DNA of 15,477 nucleotides from assembly GCA_031289235.1 (NCBI GenBank), contig JAITPU010000025.1, forward strand, positions 1 through 15,477. Reading direction: 5' to 3'. The notes under the pieces were generated by a model. It had not been told where the DNA came from. It did no database searches and saw only the letters and a list, made by a program, of their open reading frames with translations. The position numbers and the translations under genes were made by a program. Source of the DNA: Eubacteriales Family XIII. Incertae Sedis bacterium. Lineage in GTDB: Bacteria > Bacillota > Clostridia > Peptostreptococcales > Anaerovoracaceae. Within the stretch, counting starts at the first letter, position 1. The number at the start of each line of letters is the position of its first letter. Below, one piece after another: positions 7,030-14,553 of this stretch.

Positions 7030-8322
7030 CTATTCGCCAAAGGCCTGCTTCAAGTCGCCTATGATGTCCTTGATATTTTCCGTCCCGATGGAAAGGCGAA
7101 CTGTGTTGGGCTTGATGTCCTGTTCCGCGAGTTCTTCCGCGCTAAGCTGGGAATGAGTTGTGCTCGCGGGATGAATGACCAGCGATTTTACGTCCGCGAC
7201 ATTGGCGAGAAGCGAGAAAATCTGCAGTTTATCAATAAATTCCTGGGCCTCCTTCGCGCCGCCTTTGATATCGAAGCTGAAGATAGATCCCGCGCCCTTT
7301 GGAAAATACTTCTTATAAATCGCGTGACTGGGTTGATCCGGCAACACCGGATGATTTACCCTTGCCACCTTAGAATGTCCGTTCAAATATTCCACAACCT
7401 TAAGCGCGTTCTCCACATGCCGTTCCACGCGAAGCGAGAGGGTTTCCACGCCCTGCAGCAGCAAAAACGCGTTGAACGGGGAAATAGCCGCGCCCGTATC
7501 CCGCAGCAGCGTCGCGCGGATCTTCGTCACAAAAGCCGCGGGGCCGACAGCCTTCGTAAACGAAACGCCGTGATAGCTGGGATTGGGTTCCGTAATGGAC
7601 GGGAATTTCCCGCTGGCTTCCCAGTCAAATTTCCCGCCGTCTACAATGATTCCGCCGAGCGTCGTGCCGTGACCTCCGATGAACTTCGTCGCGGAATGTA
7701 TCACAATATCCGCCCCGTATTCGATTGGCCGCAGCAAATACGGAGTCGCGAAAGTGCTGTCCACCACCAACGGAATTTTATTGTCATGCGCCAGTTTGGC
7801 GAGCGCTTTGACATCAACGACGTTGGAATTGGGATTGCCCAGAGTTTCAATGAAGATCGCCTTCGTGTTCGGCCGGATAGCCTTTTCAAAACTTCCCGCC
7901 ACATCAGGATCGACGAAGCTTGTCTCAATGCCGTAGTCCGGCAGGGTATGGGAAAACAGATTATAGGTGCCGCCGTATATCGTCTTTTCCGAAACGATAT
8001 GATCGCCAGCGCGCGCGAGATTCAGAATGCTGTACGTGATAGCCGCGGCCCCGGAAGCAAGCGCCAGCGCGGCGACGCCGCCCTCAAGCGCGGCGATGCG
8101 CCTCTCAAGGATATCCTGCGTGGAGTTGGTCAGCCTTCCGTAAATGTTTCCGGCGTCCGCCAGCCCGAAACGCGCCGCCGCGTGAGCCGAATTCTTGAAA
8201 ACGTAGGATGTTGTCTGATAAATAGGAACCGCGCGCGCGTCCGACGCCGGATCAGGTTCTTCCTGCCCTATATGTATCTGTTTTGTTTCAAATTCCCATT
8301 TGTCCGTATTTTTCACTGACAT
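7030..8322 (-). CDS. metY: O-acetylhomoserine sulfhydrylase (aminocarboxypropyltransferase)
   Basis: A PLP enzyme of the Cys/Met metabolism family, about 430 residues, the length typical of MetY rather than the shorter MetB/MetC (~380-400). It makes homocysteine from O-acetylhomoserine and sulfide (or methionine with methanethiol) in the cytoplasm. Numbering from the upstream GTG: N-terminal ETKQIHIGQEEPDPASDARA (substrate/cofactor loop), YGRLTNSTQD at 64-73, GNPNSN at 165-170, and the PLP-lysine motif HSATKFIGGHG with Lys216. I choose the ATG at 8322 because AAAGGTG lies 6 nt upstream; the GTG at 8331 with AGGAG 4 nt upstream is an alternative adding three residues. A strong promoter with an overlapping palindrome suggests repression by a sulfur- or methionine-responsive regulator. 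The gene is monocistronic: it ends at the shared terminator. Confidence 0.93.
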   Translation of the reverse strand: MSVKNTDKWEFETKQIHIGQEEPDPASDARAVPIYQTTSYVFKNSAHAAARFGLADAGNIYGRLTNSTQDILERRIAALEGGVAALALASGAAAITYSILNLARAGDHIVSEKTIYGGTYNLFSHTLPDYGIETSFVDPDVAGSFEKAIRPNTKAIFIETLGNPNSNVVDVKALAKLAHDNKIPLVVDSTFATPYLLRPIEYGADIVIHSATKFIGGHGTTLGGIIVDGGKFDWEASGKFPSITEPNPSYHGVSFTKAVGPAAFVTKIRATLLRDTGAAISPFNAFLLLQGVETLSLRVERHVENALKVVEYLNGHSKVARVNHPVLPDQPSHAIYKKYFPKGAGSIFSFDIKGGAKEAQEFIDKLQIFSLLANVADVKSLVIHPASTTHSQLSAEELAEQDIKPNTVRLSIGTENIKDIIGDLKQAFGE

Positions 8323-8388
8323 CGCGTTCACCTTTCTCCTCTCCAGACTTGTTTTGCCTGCTTATCACTCGGCTTTAATTTTTCACTT

Positions 8389-8413
8389 ATTACATATATA
8401 TCATATATGTAAT
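8389..8413. promoter_or_regulatory. Palindromic operator over the metY -10 box
   Basis: Half-site ATTACATATAT and its exact inverse are separated by 3 nt (11-3-11). The -10 hexamer lies in the centre, so a bound dimer would block RNA polymerase. The regulator is not identifiable here; the site is not the MetJ type. Confidence 0.65.
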
Positions 8414-8428
8414 CCATTTAATTGTCAA
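8400..8428 (-). promoter_or_regulatory. Strong metY promoter
   Basis: On the minus strand TTGACA (8428-8423), a 17-nt spacer and TATGAT (8405-8400) make a near-consensus sigma-A promoter. The untranslated leader is only about 70 nt, too short for a T-box or SAM riboswitch. Confidence 0.85.
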
Positions 8429-8502
8429 TACCGTATTTTACAAATTTTATTCCGCACTGTTAAACATCGGATATCGCGGCGGTCTTTTTCCCGCAAATAC
8501 GT

Positions 8503-8543
8503 AAAAAACCCTGCATCCCCGGTTACAGTCCGGGAATACAGGG
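8503..8543 (-). terminator. Terminator of the four-gene envelope operon
   Basis: A fully paired 14-bp stem (CCCTGTATTCCCGG with CCGGGGATGCAGGG, including two G-T pairs) and a 7-nt loop are followed by six T's on the minus strand, just after the last gene of the operon. Confidence 0.92.
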
Positions 8544-8559
8544 GCGCGCGCGTTTGCGG

Positions 8560-9948
8560 TTATGAATGTGTTTCGCGTTTTTTCAGATACAGCGATTCTA
8601 AGGCCTTACGCAGCAAATCTTTAAGCGTCAGCCACATTTTCTCATATATGCGACGCTCTTTTAGATTGAAATGCAGGGCGCGGAAAACCACCGCCGCAAA
8701 CAGAATAATCAGGAAGTTGAGCAACGGATTGCCGAAAGTATTGAAACTGTAAACGCTCCTCGAAAATTTAATCTTATTGCCTATATTCGTGTCATAATTT
8801 CTCTCGGCGCGCAAACGGATTTCTTTTCTCAGCGCATCGATTTTATCGTATGCAGCCCCAATCAAATCCTCGGCCTCTTTCGCCCTCTGGCTCTGTTCCT
8901 CCTGCGTGAACGCCGGGTATTGCAGAGCGGCTATCCTGCCTTCAAGCGCATCGACATTGCGCTTGTCGTTTACGGTATCGTTTCTGTTGGTCACCAGCGA
9001 ATTCATTAAATTGCTGTAGAAAGCGTCTTCCCTTGAATTTGTTGTGCTGTTCGTCGTATTGCTGTTGATGATGTAGCTGCTGTTGTTTTTATACATGTCC
9101 ACCATCTGCTGCACAGCGCTTTCACGTCCCCCGGATTTCCGAAGCTGGACGTTTCCCCTCCGCAGTTTCACGGTTTCATACGAAATCCTCGCCTGAACGT
9201 CCTTGGAAAGCGCATAATAATTCACCAAACTTTTGATGTTTTCTATATCAATATCCTGGATGGCTTGAACCTTCGCGCGCAAATCGGAAAAACTCAATTC
9301 TGTTTCTTCCGGCGCGGGAACCAAATCCGAATCCGCCTTTTCGAAACTGCTCGCGTACCTTCCCAGTGAAGCGGCCTCCTGCTTGAGCAGATCCACTATT
9401 TCGGGATAATCGAAAGAAAGCATTTCTTCCTTGCTGTACACAACATTCGTTTCCGAACCCAGAAGATAATCCGACTTAAAAGAATCGGCGTACGTCTTCA
9501 TGACGCTGTTCAGCAAAGCCGCGTCCCTTACGGGTCTGGGCAGGATACCGTCCCTTATGGATATAATATATTCGCCTGTTCTGTATTCCTGCTCATTGAC
9601 AGATTCCACTTTCCCCGTCACCGACGGCAAGTTCAGCATGCTCGACAGAAGATTCCCGCTCGTCAAGACTTCCGTAACGAGCGACGCGCGGACTTGCTGC
9701 GCCGTCAATGAAACGCCGGCCCGAGAAACAGCCTCGACCAGTATCGCGTCGCTTTTGATTTCGCTGATATCGAAAGGGTATCCTCTGGGATCAAGGCCCT
9801 GATTGATTTCATCAAATGTAAGGGATAAAGCCGAAGTCGATCTTCCGGCCTCTTTCTCGCCGAGCCAAGGGAAAACAAAACTCACGAGCAAAGTAAGCAG
9901 GAACATAAGCGCCAGAGGTTTACGCCATATTTTAAGAAATTCTCTCAC
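8560..9948 (-). CDS. Second Wzz-like two-TM protein (paralog of its upstream neighbour)
   Basis: A 462-residue protein with a short cytoplasmic N-terminus, TM1 at about 11-29, a long extracytoplasmic helical domain, TM2 at about 407-425 and a basic cytoplasmic tail. This is the layout of polysaccharide co-polymerases (Wzz/chain-length regulators), without the proline-rich TM2 motif I would want for a firm call. It shares blocks with its upstream neighbour: DISEIKSDAIL at 60-70 (neighbour DINEIKSASIL) and DIDIENIKSLVNYYALSK near 232-249. An Asn/Ser/Thr-rich patch lies at about 288-320. It starts with GTG, 7 nt after GGAGG, and its first 4 nt (GTGA) overlap the neighbour's stop, so translation is probably coupled. 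Likely part of an envelope complex with the protein before it; substrate unknown. Confidence 0.75.
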   Translation of the reverse strand: MREFLKIWRKPLALMFLLTLLVSFVFPWLGEKEAGRSTSALSLTFDEINQGLDPRGYPFDISEIKSDAILVEAVSRAGVSLTAQQVRASLVTEVLTSGNLLSSMLNLPSVTGKVESVNEQEYRTGEYIISIRDGILPRPVRDAALLNSVMKTYADSFKSDYLLGSETNVVYSKEEMLSFDYPEIVDLLKQEAASLGRYASSFEKADSDLVPAPEETELSFSDLRAKVQAIQDIDIENIKSLVNYYALSKDVQARISYETVKLRRGNVQLRKSGGRESAVQQMVDMYKNNSSYIINSNTTNSTTNSREDAFYSNLMNSLVTNRNDTVNDKRNVDALEGRIAALQYPAFTQEEQSQRAKEAEDLIGAAYDKIDALRKEIRLRAERNYDTNIGNKIKFSRSVYSFNTFGNPLLNFLIILFAAVVFRALHFNLKERRIYEKMWLTLKDLLRKALESLYLKKRETHS

Positions 9949-11534
9949 AGCTTCGCCTCCTTTGCCATCTTTGTCTGCCCGACATTTTCAGGGCTTGAGG
10001 GGTCGCCGCCGTCGCCGTCGCCATCGGGGCCTTCCGCGGTTTCATCTGTTTTCAATATCTCCGGAAGTATATACGCACGGAAAAAAATGATGAGCAGGCT
10101 GATAACGATTCCCGCCGCCACGGCGATCGCTATGTTCATGAAAAGGTTCACGGAGCTGCTCTCGAAATAATCCATGGCGGGAATAAGCTGTTCAACATAT
10201 TTCTGCCGGTTTATCGCCCTGTAATAATCACTTACGGTATCGTTGATATTCTTAGTCAATACGATTAAATTTTTCTTGATCTTGTCGCACAGAACATCGG
10301 CGTCCTGCGCCGCTTTGCTACCGGGACCGGACAGGGTTTCAGCGCTCCTGAAGCGCTCGGCCTCATTTCTGTAATAATCCGCGTTGGCGGCAGCGGTGGA
10401 AGACTTAGTTGACGCGTCGATATACTGAGTGACCATTCTGTCATATTGAGGATCTTTTATTTCCAGCGGAACCGTTTCCACCGAGGGCGTCTCGGTCTCC
10501 GTAGCGGAGCCGATAACCGCAGCCTGAATCTGTTTTTGATAATTTTTTAACAAAGTGAGGAGCGAAAACGCTCTTTCGTTGTTTTGGAGCCATATCTGCC
10601 CCTCTTCCTTCGCTATCTCCTCGTACACGGCGGCGCTTTGGCCCGCGTTTTTTGTTATATAATTCGACGCGATGCGGGCGTACAGCATTTCGATGTCCAC
10701 AGTCCGCATGGACGTGAGGGCGCTCTCAATATCCACCCGCGAAAGGCCCGTTGAAGAAGCCCTGAACGCGCTGTCTTTCAAATGAAGAGTGACATAGGCC
10801 TGCATGTCGCGGATCTGCTTGTCGGCCATGTCCGCGATCCGAATATAGTCATAAGAATCAAGGGATTCCTCTTCAGAAAATACCGAAGCGAGCTGGGTGT
10901 GCCCGGAATAATCCTCCGTCATTTTTTCCCTGTAAACGCTCATTATGTTATTGAGCAGGATCATGCCTTCGTTTTTTGTGATTCCCAGATAGTTTCCCGG
11001 ATTATACGGGTTCCCGACATCAAGAATGGCGACATACGAGTCGGGCTGAATCAGCTTCGCGCGTTCCTCAAGTTTCAAGGTTTCCGTTTCCGCGTTTTGA
11101 ATCGCGAGAGCCACGCTGTTGGTGAGGATAGCCTCAAACGATATATGTTCCGATAATCTCGTCACGGACGGTATTTTGGAAAGGCCGGACATGTCGATCG
11201 CTTCCTGAAGTATGGACGCGGATTTTATCTCATTGATGTCATAATCCCTTCCGTCCGGCGTTTTGCCTTGCTTTATTCCGCTGAAATAGAGTTTGATGAC
11301 TGTCTGCACTTCTCCGCGCATCCCGATTATAACCCTGTCCGCGACGATAGAAGCGGCGGCGGCAAACAAAACTGCCGCCAACGTAATGGCGGCTATGATT
11401 TTTCTTCCATTATAAAGCAGAACTACCAGTTCTTTCAGTGAAATACTTTCCTCATTAACGTAAGAAAAGCGGTCGCCCTGCTCTGTTTCCGCCAACTGAA
11501 CCGGCGGACGCGCTTCCTGATCTTCTTTTCCCAA
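9945..11534 (-). CDS. Wzz-like polysaccharide co-polymerase family protein
   Basis: A 529-residue protein with a cytoplasmic N-terminus (1-45) whose motif SLKELVVLLYNGRKIIAAIT resembles the Wzz-domain entry into the membrane. It has TM1 at about 46-68, a large helical extracytoplasmic domain of almost 400 residues, TM2 at about 463-485, and an acidic Gly/Asp-rich cytoplasmic tail (486-529). Wzz-type proteins set polysaccharide chain length or organise export. This one is longer than typical Wzz (~330) and lacks an attached tyrosine kinase domain. The start is TTG with AGGAG 7 nt upstream. It lies 46 nt after the preceding gene and overlaps the following paralog by 4 nt. No glycosyltransferase or polymerase is nearby, so the polymer it would act on is unknown. 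Family assignment is by architecture and N-terminal motif. Confidence 0.75.
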   Translation of the reverse strand: MGKEDQEARPPVQLAETEQGDRFSYVNEESISLKELVVLLYNGRKIIAAITLAAVLFAAAASIVADRVIIGMRGEVQTVIKLYFSGIKQGKTPDGRDYDINEIKSASILQEAIDMSGLSKIPSVTRLSEHISFEAILTNSVALAIQNAETETLKLEERAKLIQPDSYVAILDVGNPYNPGNYLGITKNEGMILLNNIMSVYREKMTEDYSGHTQLASVFSEEESLDSYDYIRIADMADKQIRDMQAYVTLHLKDSAFRASSTGLSRVDIESALTSMRTVDIEMLYARIASNYITKNAGQSAAVYEEIAKEEGQIWLQNNERAFSLLTLLKNYQKQIQAAVIGSATETETPSVETVPLEIKDPQYDRMVTQYIDASTKSSTAAANADYYRNEAERFRSAETLSGPGSKAAQDADVLCDKIKKNLIVLTKNINDTVSDYYRAINRQKYVEQLIPAMDYFESSSVNLFMNIAIAVAAGIVISLLIIFFRAYILPEILKTDETAEGPDGDGDGGDPSSPENVGQTKMAKEAKL

Positions 11535-11580
11535 TTGAAACTCCTAAACGCGTTATAATAACTATATTCAAAAACAGCCG

Positions 11581-12201
11581 TTATAAGACTCCCCTTGCCT
11601 TCTCCCAAAGGACGGCGCGGTTCTCTTCCTTGACCTTTTTATATTCACTCTTAAATTCCGCGATTATAGTATCGCGGTTTTCCAGACCCATGCTTTCCAT
11701 GCGCGCGTACATTTCGGCAGTCGTCCTGTCCATAATGGCATCCATCTGGGCTTCCATCGCCTTTACCATGGAAAGATATTCCGACGCCAACTCCAGCTTG
11801 TTCTTCCCTGTCGCCGGCAAATTGTCGTAATCCGACTTCGCCCGGCCGAACAACTCGGCCAGCGACGCGAGGGCATAGCTTTTCTGTTTCTGCATGATGC
11901 CGTAATATTCCGCCCGGAGCAGCTCTTCAGCGCTGACCTCGGGAACGGATCCGGACACGCCTCCGCCTGACGAAACCTGCGCCTCCACATCAGCGGTAGC
12001 CTTATCAATATCCGAAACGATTTCCGTAATCTGGATCTCCGCCTGCGTCTCAAGTTCCGCTTTATATTCCTGCGTCGCTTCCGTGTTCCGCCCCATGCTC
12101 AGAAAGCAGAACGCGACCGCCGCAATCAGCGCGAGTACGACGAGCAACGCCACAAGGAATATTTTCAGTTTTTTCCTTTTATGCGGTTTCTCTTCCGCCA
12201 T
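11581..12201 (-). CDS. Single-pass membrane protein of unknown function
   Basis: I do not recognise a family. From the ATG at 12201 the protein has 206 residues: a very basic N-terminus (KPHKRKKLK), one TM at about 12-34 (IFLVALLVVLALIAAVAFCF), then an outward-facing, mostly helical, acidic and Gln-rich domain with likely coiled-coil stretches (about 40-70 and 95-200). A short Gly/Ser hinge (SSGGGVSGS) lies near 80. The type II topology suits a small accessory partner of the two Wzz-like proteins encoded next. An upstream GTG at 12225 would add eight residues, but AGGCGG 5 nt before the ATG favours the ATG. It lies downstream of a 33-bp palindrome that separates it from the secreted-protein gene. 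Confidence 0.7.
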   Translation of the reverse strand: MAEEKPHKRKKLKIFLVALLVVLALIAAVAFCFLSMGRNTEATQEYKAELETQAEIQITEIVSDIDKATADVEAQVSSGGGVSGSVPEVSAEELLRAEYYGIMQKQKSYALASLAELFGRAKSDYDNLPATGKNKLELASEYLSMVKAMEAQMDAIMDRTTAEMYARMESMGLENRDTIIAEFKSEYKKVKEENRAVLWEKARGVL

Positions 12202-12250
12202 CACAGCCGCCTGACTTCGACGCACAAAAATAAATTTTATCCTTTACCCT

Positions 12251-12283
12251 GCGGCAGGTGGGCATATAATGCCCACCTGCCGC
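12251..12283. repeat. 33-bp palindrome between operon genes 1 and 2
   Basis: Perfect 15-nt arms (GCGGCAGGTGGGCAT and its inverse) flank a 3-nt centre (ATA). Neither strand has a T-tract after it, so it is not a standard terminator. As RNA it would form a very stable hairpin after the secreted-protein gene and 50 nt before the next start. It may protect or process the mRNA, or act as a protein-binding site. Nothing else is seen in 12202-12348. Confidence 0.85.
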
Positions 12284-12348
12284 GTACAGATCACTAATTC
12301 AATAAGGTTTCACTGAGATTTAAACAGAATAGCTCAATAGTTTAGCTA

Positions 12349-13200
12349 CTATTCGGCCGACAGTTCGTCAACCAAAACTACTTTGAACAGATCCGGATAG
12401 TAGTCACCGTCCACCGTCAGAGAAATGCCAACCGTTCCCGTCCTTGTGGTTTTAGCTAAAACACCCAAAACCTCACCAATATTCACGTCGCTGCCGGCTG
12501 CATCAATCAAAGTACTAAGAGGAATTTTCCCATTTAAAGCGGTTACGGTTGTTATTGTGCCAGATTGGACGTTTACTGGAGACGCTCCATTCAAACTAAA
12601 TCCCACTGTTACATTATGAGCAACCGAATCGGCATATCCAGTAATCGCCAGATTCGCTTTTATCCCCTTAAAAGCTGCATCATAATTAGAATTATAATCC
12701 GCAGCGGTTATAAAGATCTGATTACCGCCTTCTACACGTGCAAAACCAGTCGTGCTTGAGACATCAAAGTCAGATACCGTAACGCTCTTCCGCCCGGTGT
12801 TGACTCCGCTCTCGGCGCTTCCGGGAGCCGTCTCCGCCGCCACATCCGTAACGCCCGGAGCCGCTGTAACATCGTTCGGTGTAGGCGCAGCAACTATGAG
12901 TATGGGTGCAGTTCCGTAAATCGGCCTTGAACCCGACGGTATCTCAGCGACATAAATCGTACCATCGTTTTTGATCTCGCTGTCTTTCGCGATCTCTTCA
13001 ACAACTAATTTTTCAACCTGACTGTCTTCGTCCACGCTGAGAACCGCCGCCTGTTCGACCACAACTTCCTCAAGTTTGGATCCTATAATGGAAATTCCGC
13101 CGCCGGCGGCGAATACCGGAGCCACTCCATATGTAAAAAACACCACCGCAGCCGTCAGGCAGGCAGCAACCACTCGCTGCGTTCTTTTCTTCTTAATCAA
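12349..13200 (-). CDS. Secreted protein of unknown family
   Basis: No family recognised. From the TTG at 13200 it reads as a 283-residue precursor with a classical signal peptide: MIKKKRTQR, a hydrophobic core VVAACLTAAVVFFTYGV, and a likely cleavage after APVFA. The mature protein has a charged N-terminal part rich in Val/Glu, an Ala/Pro/Thr/Gly-rich linker (APTPNDVTAAPGVTDVAAET), and a C-terminal part of ~140 residues with alternating hydrophobic residues typical of a beta-sandwich. It has no cysteine in the mature part, no LPXTG and no lipobox. TTG at 13200 is favoured by AGGAGG 9 nt upstream; a TTG at 13257 (GGGAGGG 5 nt upstream) or ATG at 13248 would give an unusually long N-region. First gene of a four-gene operon with Wzz-like proteins, so it may be a surface or matrix component. 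Confidence 0.75.
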   Translation of the reverse strand: MIKKKRTQRVVAACLTAAVVFFTYGVAPVFAAGGGISIIGSKLEEVVVEQAAVLSVDEDSQVEKLVVEEIAKDSEIKNDGTIYVAEIPSGSRPIYGTAPILIVAAPTPNDVTAAPGVTDVAAETAPGSAESGVNTGRKSVTVSDFDVSSTTGFARVEGGNQIFITAADYNSNYDAAFKGIKANLAITGYADSVAHNVTVGFSLNGASPVNVQSGTITTVTALNGKIPLSTLIDAAGSDVNIGEVLGVLAKTTRTGTVGISLTVDGDYYPDLFKVVLVDELSAE

Positions 13201-13228
13201 CTCTCCATTCCTCCTTTTATTCATTACA

Positions 13229-13261
13229 CTATATGTTATTGCTTTCATTGCTTTCAATCAT
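13229..13261 (-). CDS. Possible 10-codon leader ORF upstream of the secreted protein
   Basis: ATG at 13261 follows a purine-rich GAGGGGAGGG site and encodes MIESNESNNI before TAG. It ends 28 nt before the favoured TTG start of the secreted protein and overlaps the alternative start. It may be a true leader peptide or chance; there is no amino-acid run pointing to attenuation. Confidence 0.2.
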   Translation of the reverse strand: MIESNESNNI

Positions 13262-13281
13262 ACCCTCCCCTCTTTTAAACC

Positions 13282-13347
13282 CCGCAAAACCGTTTTAAAC
13301 GGCGAAGGTCTGATTAATTTATTATGATTCGTATCTCAGCTTTGCGG
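13282..13347 (-). promoter_or_regulatory. Potentially structured leader of the secreted-protein operon
   Basis: In the leader RNA, CCGCAAA (from 13347-13341) can pair with TTTGCGG (from 13288-13282). This encloses a second self-complementary stretch, CCGTTT-A-AAACGG (13302-13290). No known riboswitch is recognised; the pairing is by inspection only. Confidence 0.3.
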
Positions 13348-13367
13348 AAAAAAACTGATATATCCGT

Positions 13368-13396
13368 ATCTTACCTCCGCGGGAGAAATTTGTCAA
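13368..13396 (-). promoter_or_regulatory. Strong promoter of the four-gene operon
   Basis: On the minus strand TTGACA (13396-13391), a 17-nt spacer and TAAGAT (13373-13368) are preceded by a long A/T-rich stretch (about 13400-13435) that looks like an UP element. The spacer contains a short inverted repeat, CTCC-CGC-GGAG. The leader to the favoured start is about 160 nt. Confidence 0.85.
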
Positions 13397-13449
13397 TCAT
13401 TATATTTAATTAAATCAAAGCTTTTTTTACATTTGTGTTACTGCTCAAA

Positions 13450-13512
13450 TGTTTGCCCGCAAACAGGCAGGATGCCTTCTGTTTTCCCGAAAGAATATTG
13501 CGGATATACATT
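13450..13512. repeat. Dispersed intergenic repeat, copy B
   Basis: The best-preserved copy. It starts with a palindrome TGTTTGC-CC-GCAAACA (13450-13465), then AGGCA-GGA-TGCCT, then the cttctgttttccc core shared with copy A, and ends at the last base of the argF stop codon. The gap 13397-13511 holds no gene and no T-tract terminator for argF; the repeat's hairpins might serve that role. Confidence 0.65.
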
Positions 13513-14510
13513 TATATCGCGCTCCGCAGGGTCGCCGCCATCACAGCTTTGATGCTGTGCATCCTGTTTTCCGCCTCGTCGAACACCACGGAACGCTCAC
13601 AGCGAAACACCTCGTCGGAAACTTCCCGGATATCATAGCCGCGCGCCATCTGTTCTTTCGCCGCCCCGGTTTCGAAATCGTGAAACGCGGGCAGGCAATG
13701 CATGAACAGCACCTCCGGATTTTTCGTTTTTGCCAGAGTTTCCATGGTCACTTTATACGGGCTCAGTTGCTTTACGCGCTCAGGGATACGCTCATCCTCT
13801 CCCATTGAGGCCCATACGTCGGTGTATATCACATCGGCGCCCTCAAGGCAAGCCTCATCGCTGACGAAAGAGATGGAAGCGCCGCTTTCGTCAGCGACGG
13901 CGTTTGCTCCGGCGAGAACAGCCCTGTCGGGTTCCAGCGCTTCGGGGCCGTAAGCCGCGAACTTCATGCCCATTTTGGCGCAGCCGTACATCCAGGCGTA
14001 AGACATGTTGTTCCTGGTATCGCCGCAAAAAACCACCTTTACTTCCGAAAGGGGCTTCGGCTGGTGTTCTTCGATGGTCATGAGATCGGCGAGGATCTGC
14101 GTCGGATGATCAACATCGGTAAGGCCGTTCCATACGGGCACGCCTGAATATTTTGCCAGACCTTCCACCACTGACTGCTGAAAACCGCGGTATCCGATGC
14201 CGTCGTAGAAGCGTCCGAATACTCGCGCGCTGTCCTCCAGCGACTCTTTTTTGCCGAAATGCGAACTCGCGGAATCCAAAACTGTCACACACGCGCCTTC
14301 TTCCGCCGCGCCCGTCTCAAAAGCGCACCTCGTTCTCGTGGAATTTTTCTCAAAGATCAGCAATATATTCCTGCCTTTCAGCAGGCCGCCCGCGAGGCCT
14401 TTCCGCCTCTTAGCCTTGAGTTCTTTCGCAAGATCCAGAAGGTATCTGATTTCGCGAGGCGCAAAATCCATCAGCGTCAGAAAACTTCTTCCTTCCAGAT
14501 TGACTTTCAT
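13512..14510 (-). CDS. argF: Ornithine carbamoyltransferase
   Basis: A 332-residue enzyme that joins carbamoyl phosphate and ornithine to form citrulline, in arginine synthesis (ArgF) or, run in reverse, in the arginine deiminase pathway (ArcB). All signature sites are present: carbamoyl-phosphate loop STRTR at 57-61, HPTQ at 135-138, DVWASMG at 231-237 (ornithine-binding SMG loop), and the catalytic Cys in HCLP at 271-274. Length and the HFGKKESLEDSARVFGRFYDGIGYRG region match the longer E. coli ArgF/ArcB branch. There is no arcA or arcC and no other arg gene here, so anabolic versus catabolic use is open. ATG start with AGGAGG 6 nt upstream. It lies 43 nt after the VanY-type gene on the same strand and is probably co-transcribed with it. 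Its stop codon abuts repeat copy B. Confidence 0.95.
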   Translation of the reverse strand: MKVNLEGRSFLTLMDFAPREIRYLLDLAKELKAKRRKGLAGGLLKGRNILLIFEKNSTRTRCAFETGAAEEGACVTVLDSASSHFGKKESLEDSARVFGRFYDGIGYRGFQQSVVEGLAKYSGVPVWNGLTDVDHPTQILADLMTIEEHQPKPLSEVKVVFCGDTRNNMSYAWMYGCAKMGMKFAAYGPEALEPDRAVLAGANAVADESGASISFVSDEACLEGADVIYTDVWASMGEDERIPERVKQLSPYKVTMETLAKTKNPEVLFMHCLPAFHDFETGAAKEQMARGYDIREVSDEVFRCERSVVFDEAENRMHSIKAVMAATLRSAI

Positions 14511-14553
14511 GTCGTTCCTCCTGTTCAGCCCGGCAGCTTCTTTTAATTGGGAT

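Noticed and set aside
7153..8319. 388-codon open frame on the plus strand opposite metY
   Set aside because: It is antisense to a clear PLP enzyme with intact motifs. Its translation is Arg-rich with no recognisable domain, as expected of a shadow frame in GC-rich DNA.
8332..8399. SAM riboswitch or T-box in the metY leader
   Set aside because: The leader is about 70 nt and none of the conserved cores or an antiterminator were visible; control appears to be at the promoter palindrome.
12251..12283. Intrinsic terminator at the 33-bp palindrome
   Set aside because: The stem is strong, but the following bases are AGGGTAAAGG on the minus strand and GTACAGATC on the plus strand, with no T-tract.
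12349..13257. Extended signal peptide region of autotransporter type in the secreted protein
   Set aside because: The longer N-terminus has some resemblance in length and charge, but the conserved aromatic pattern is missing, no beta-barrel end is present, and a better start exists at 13200.
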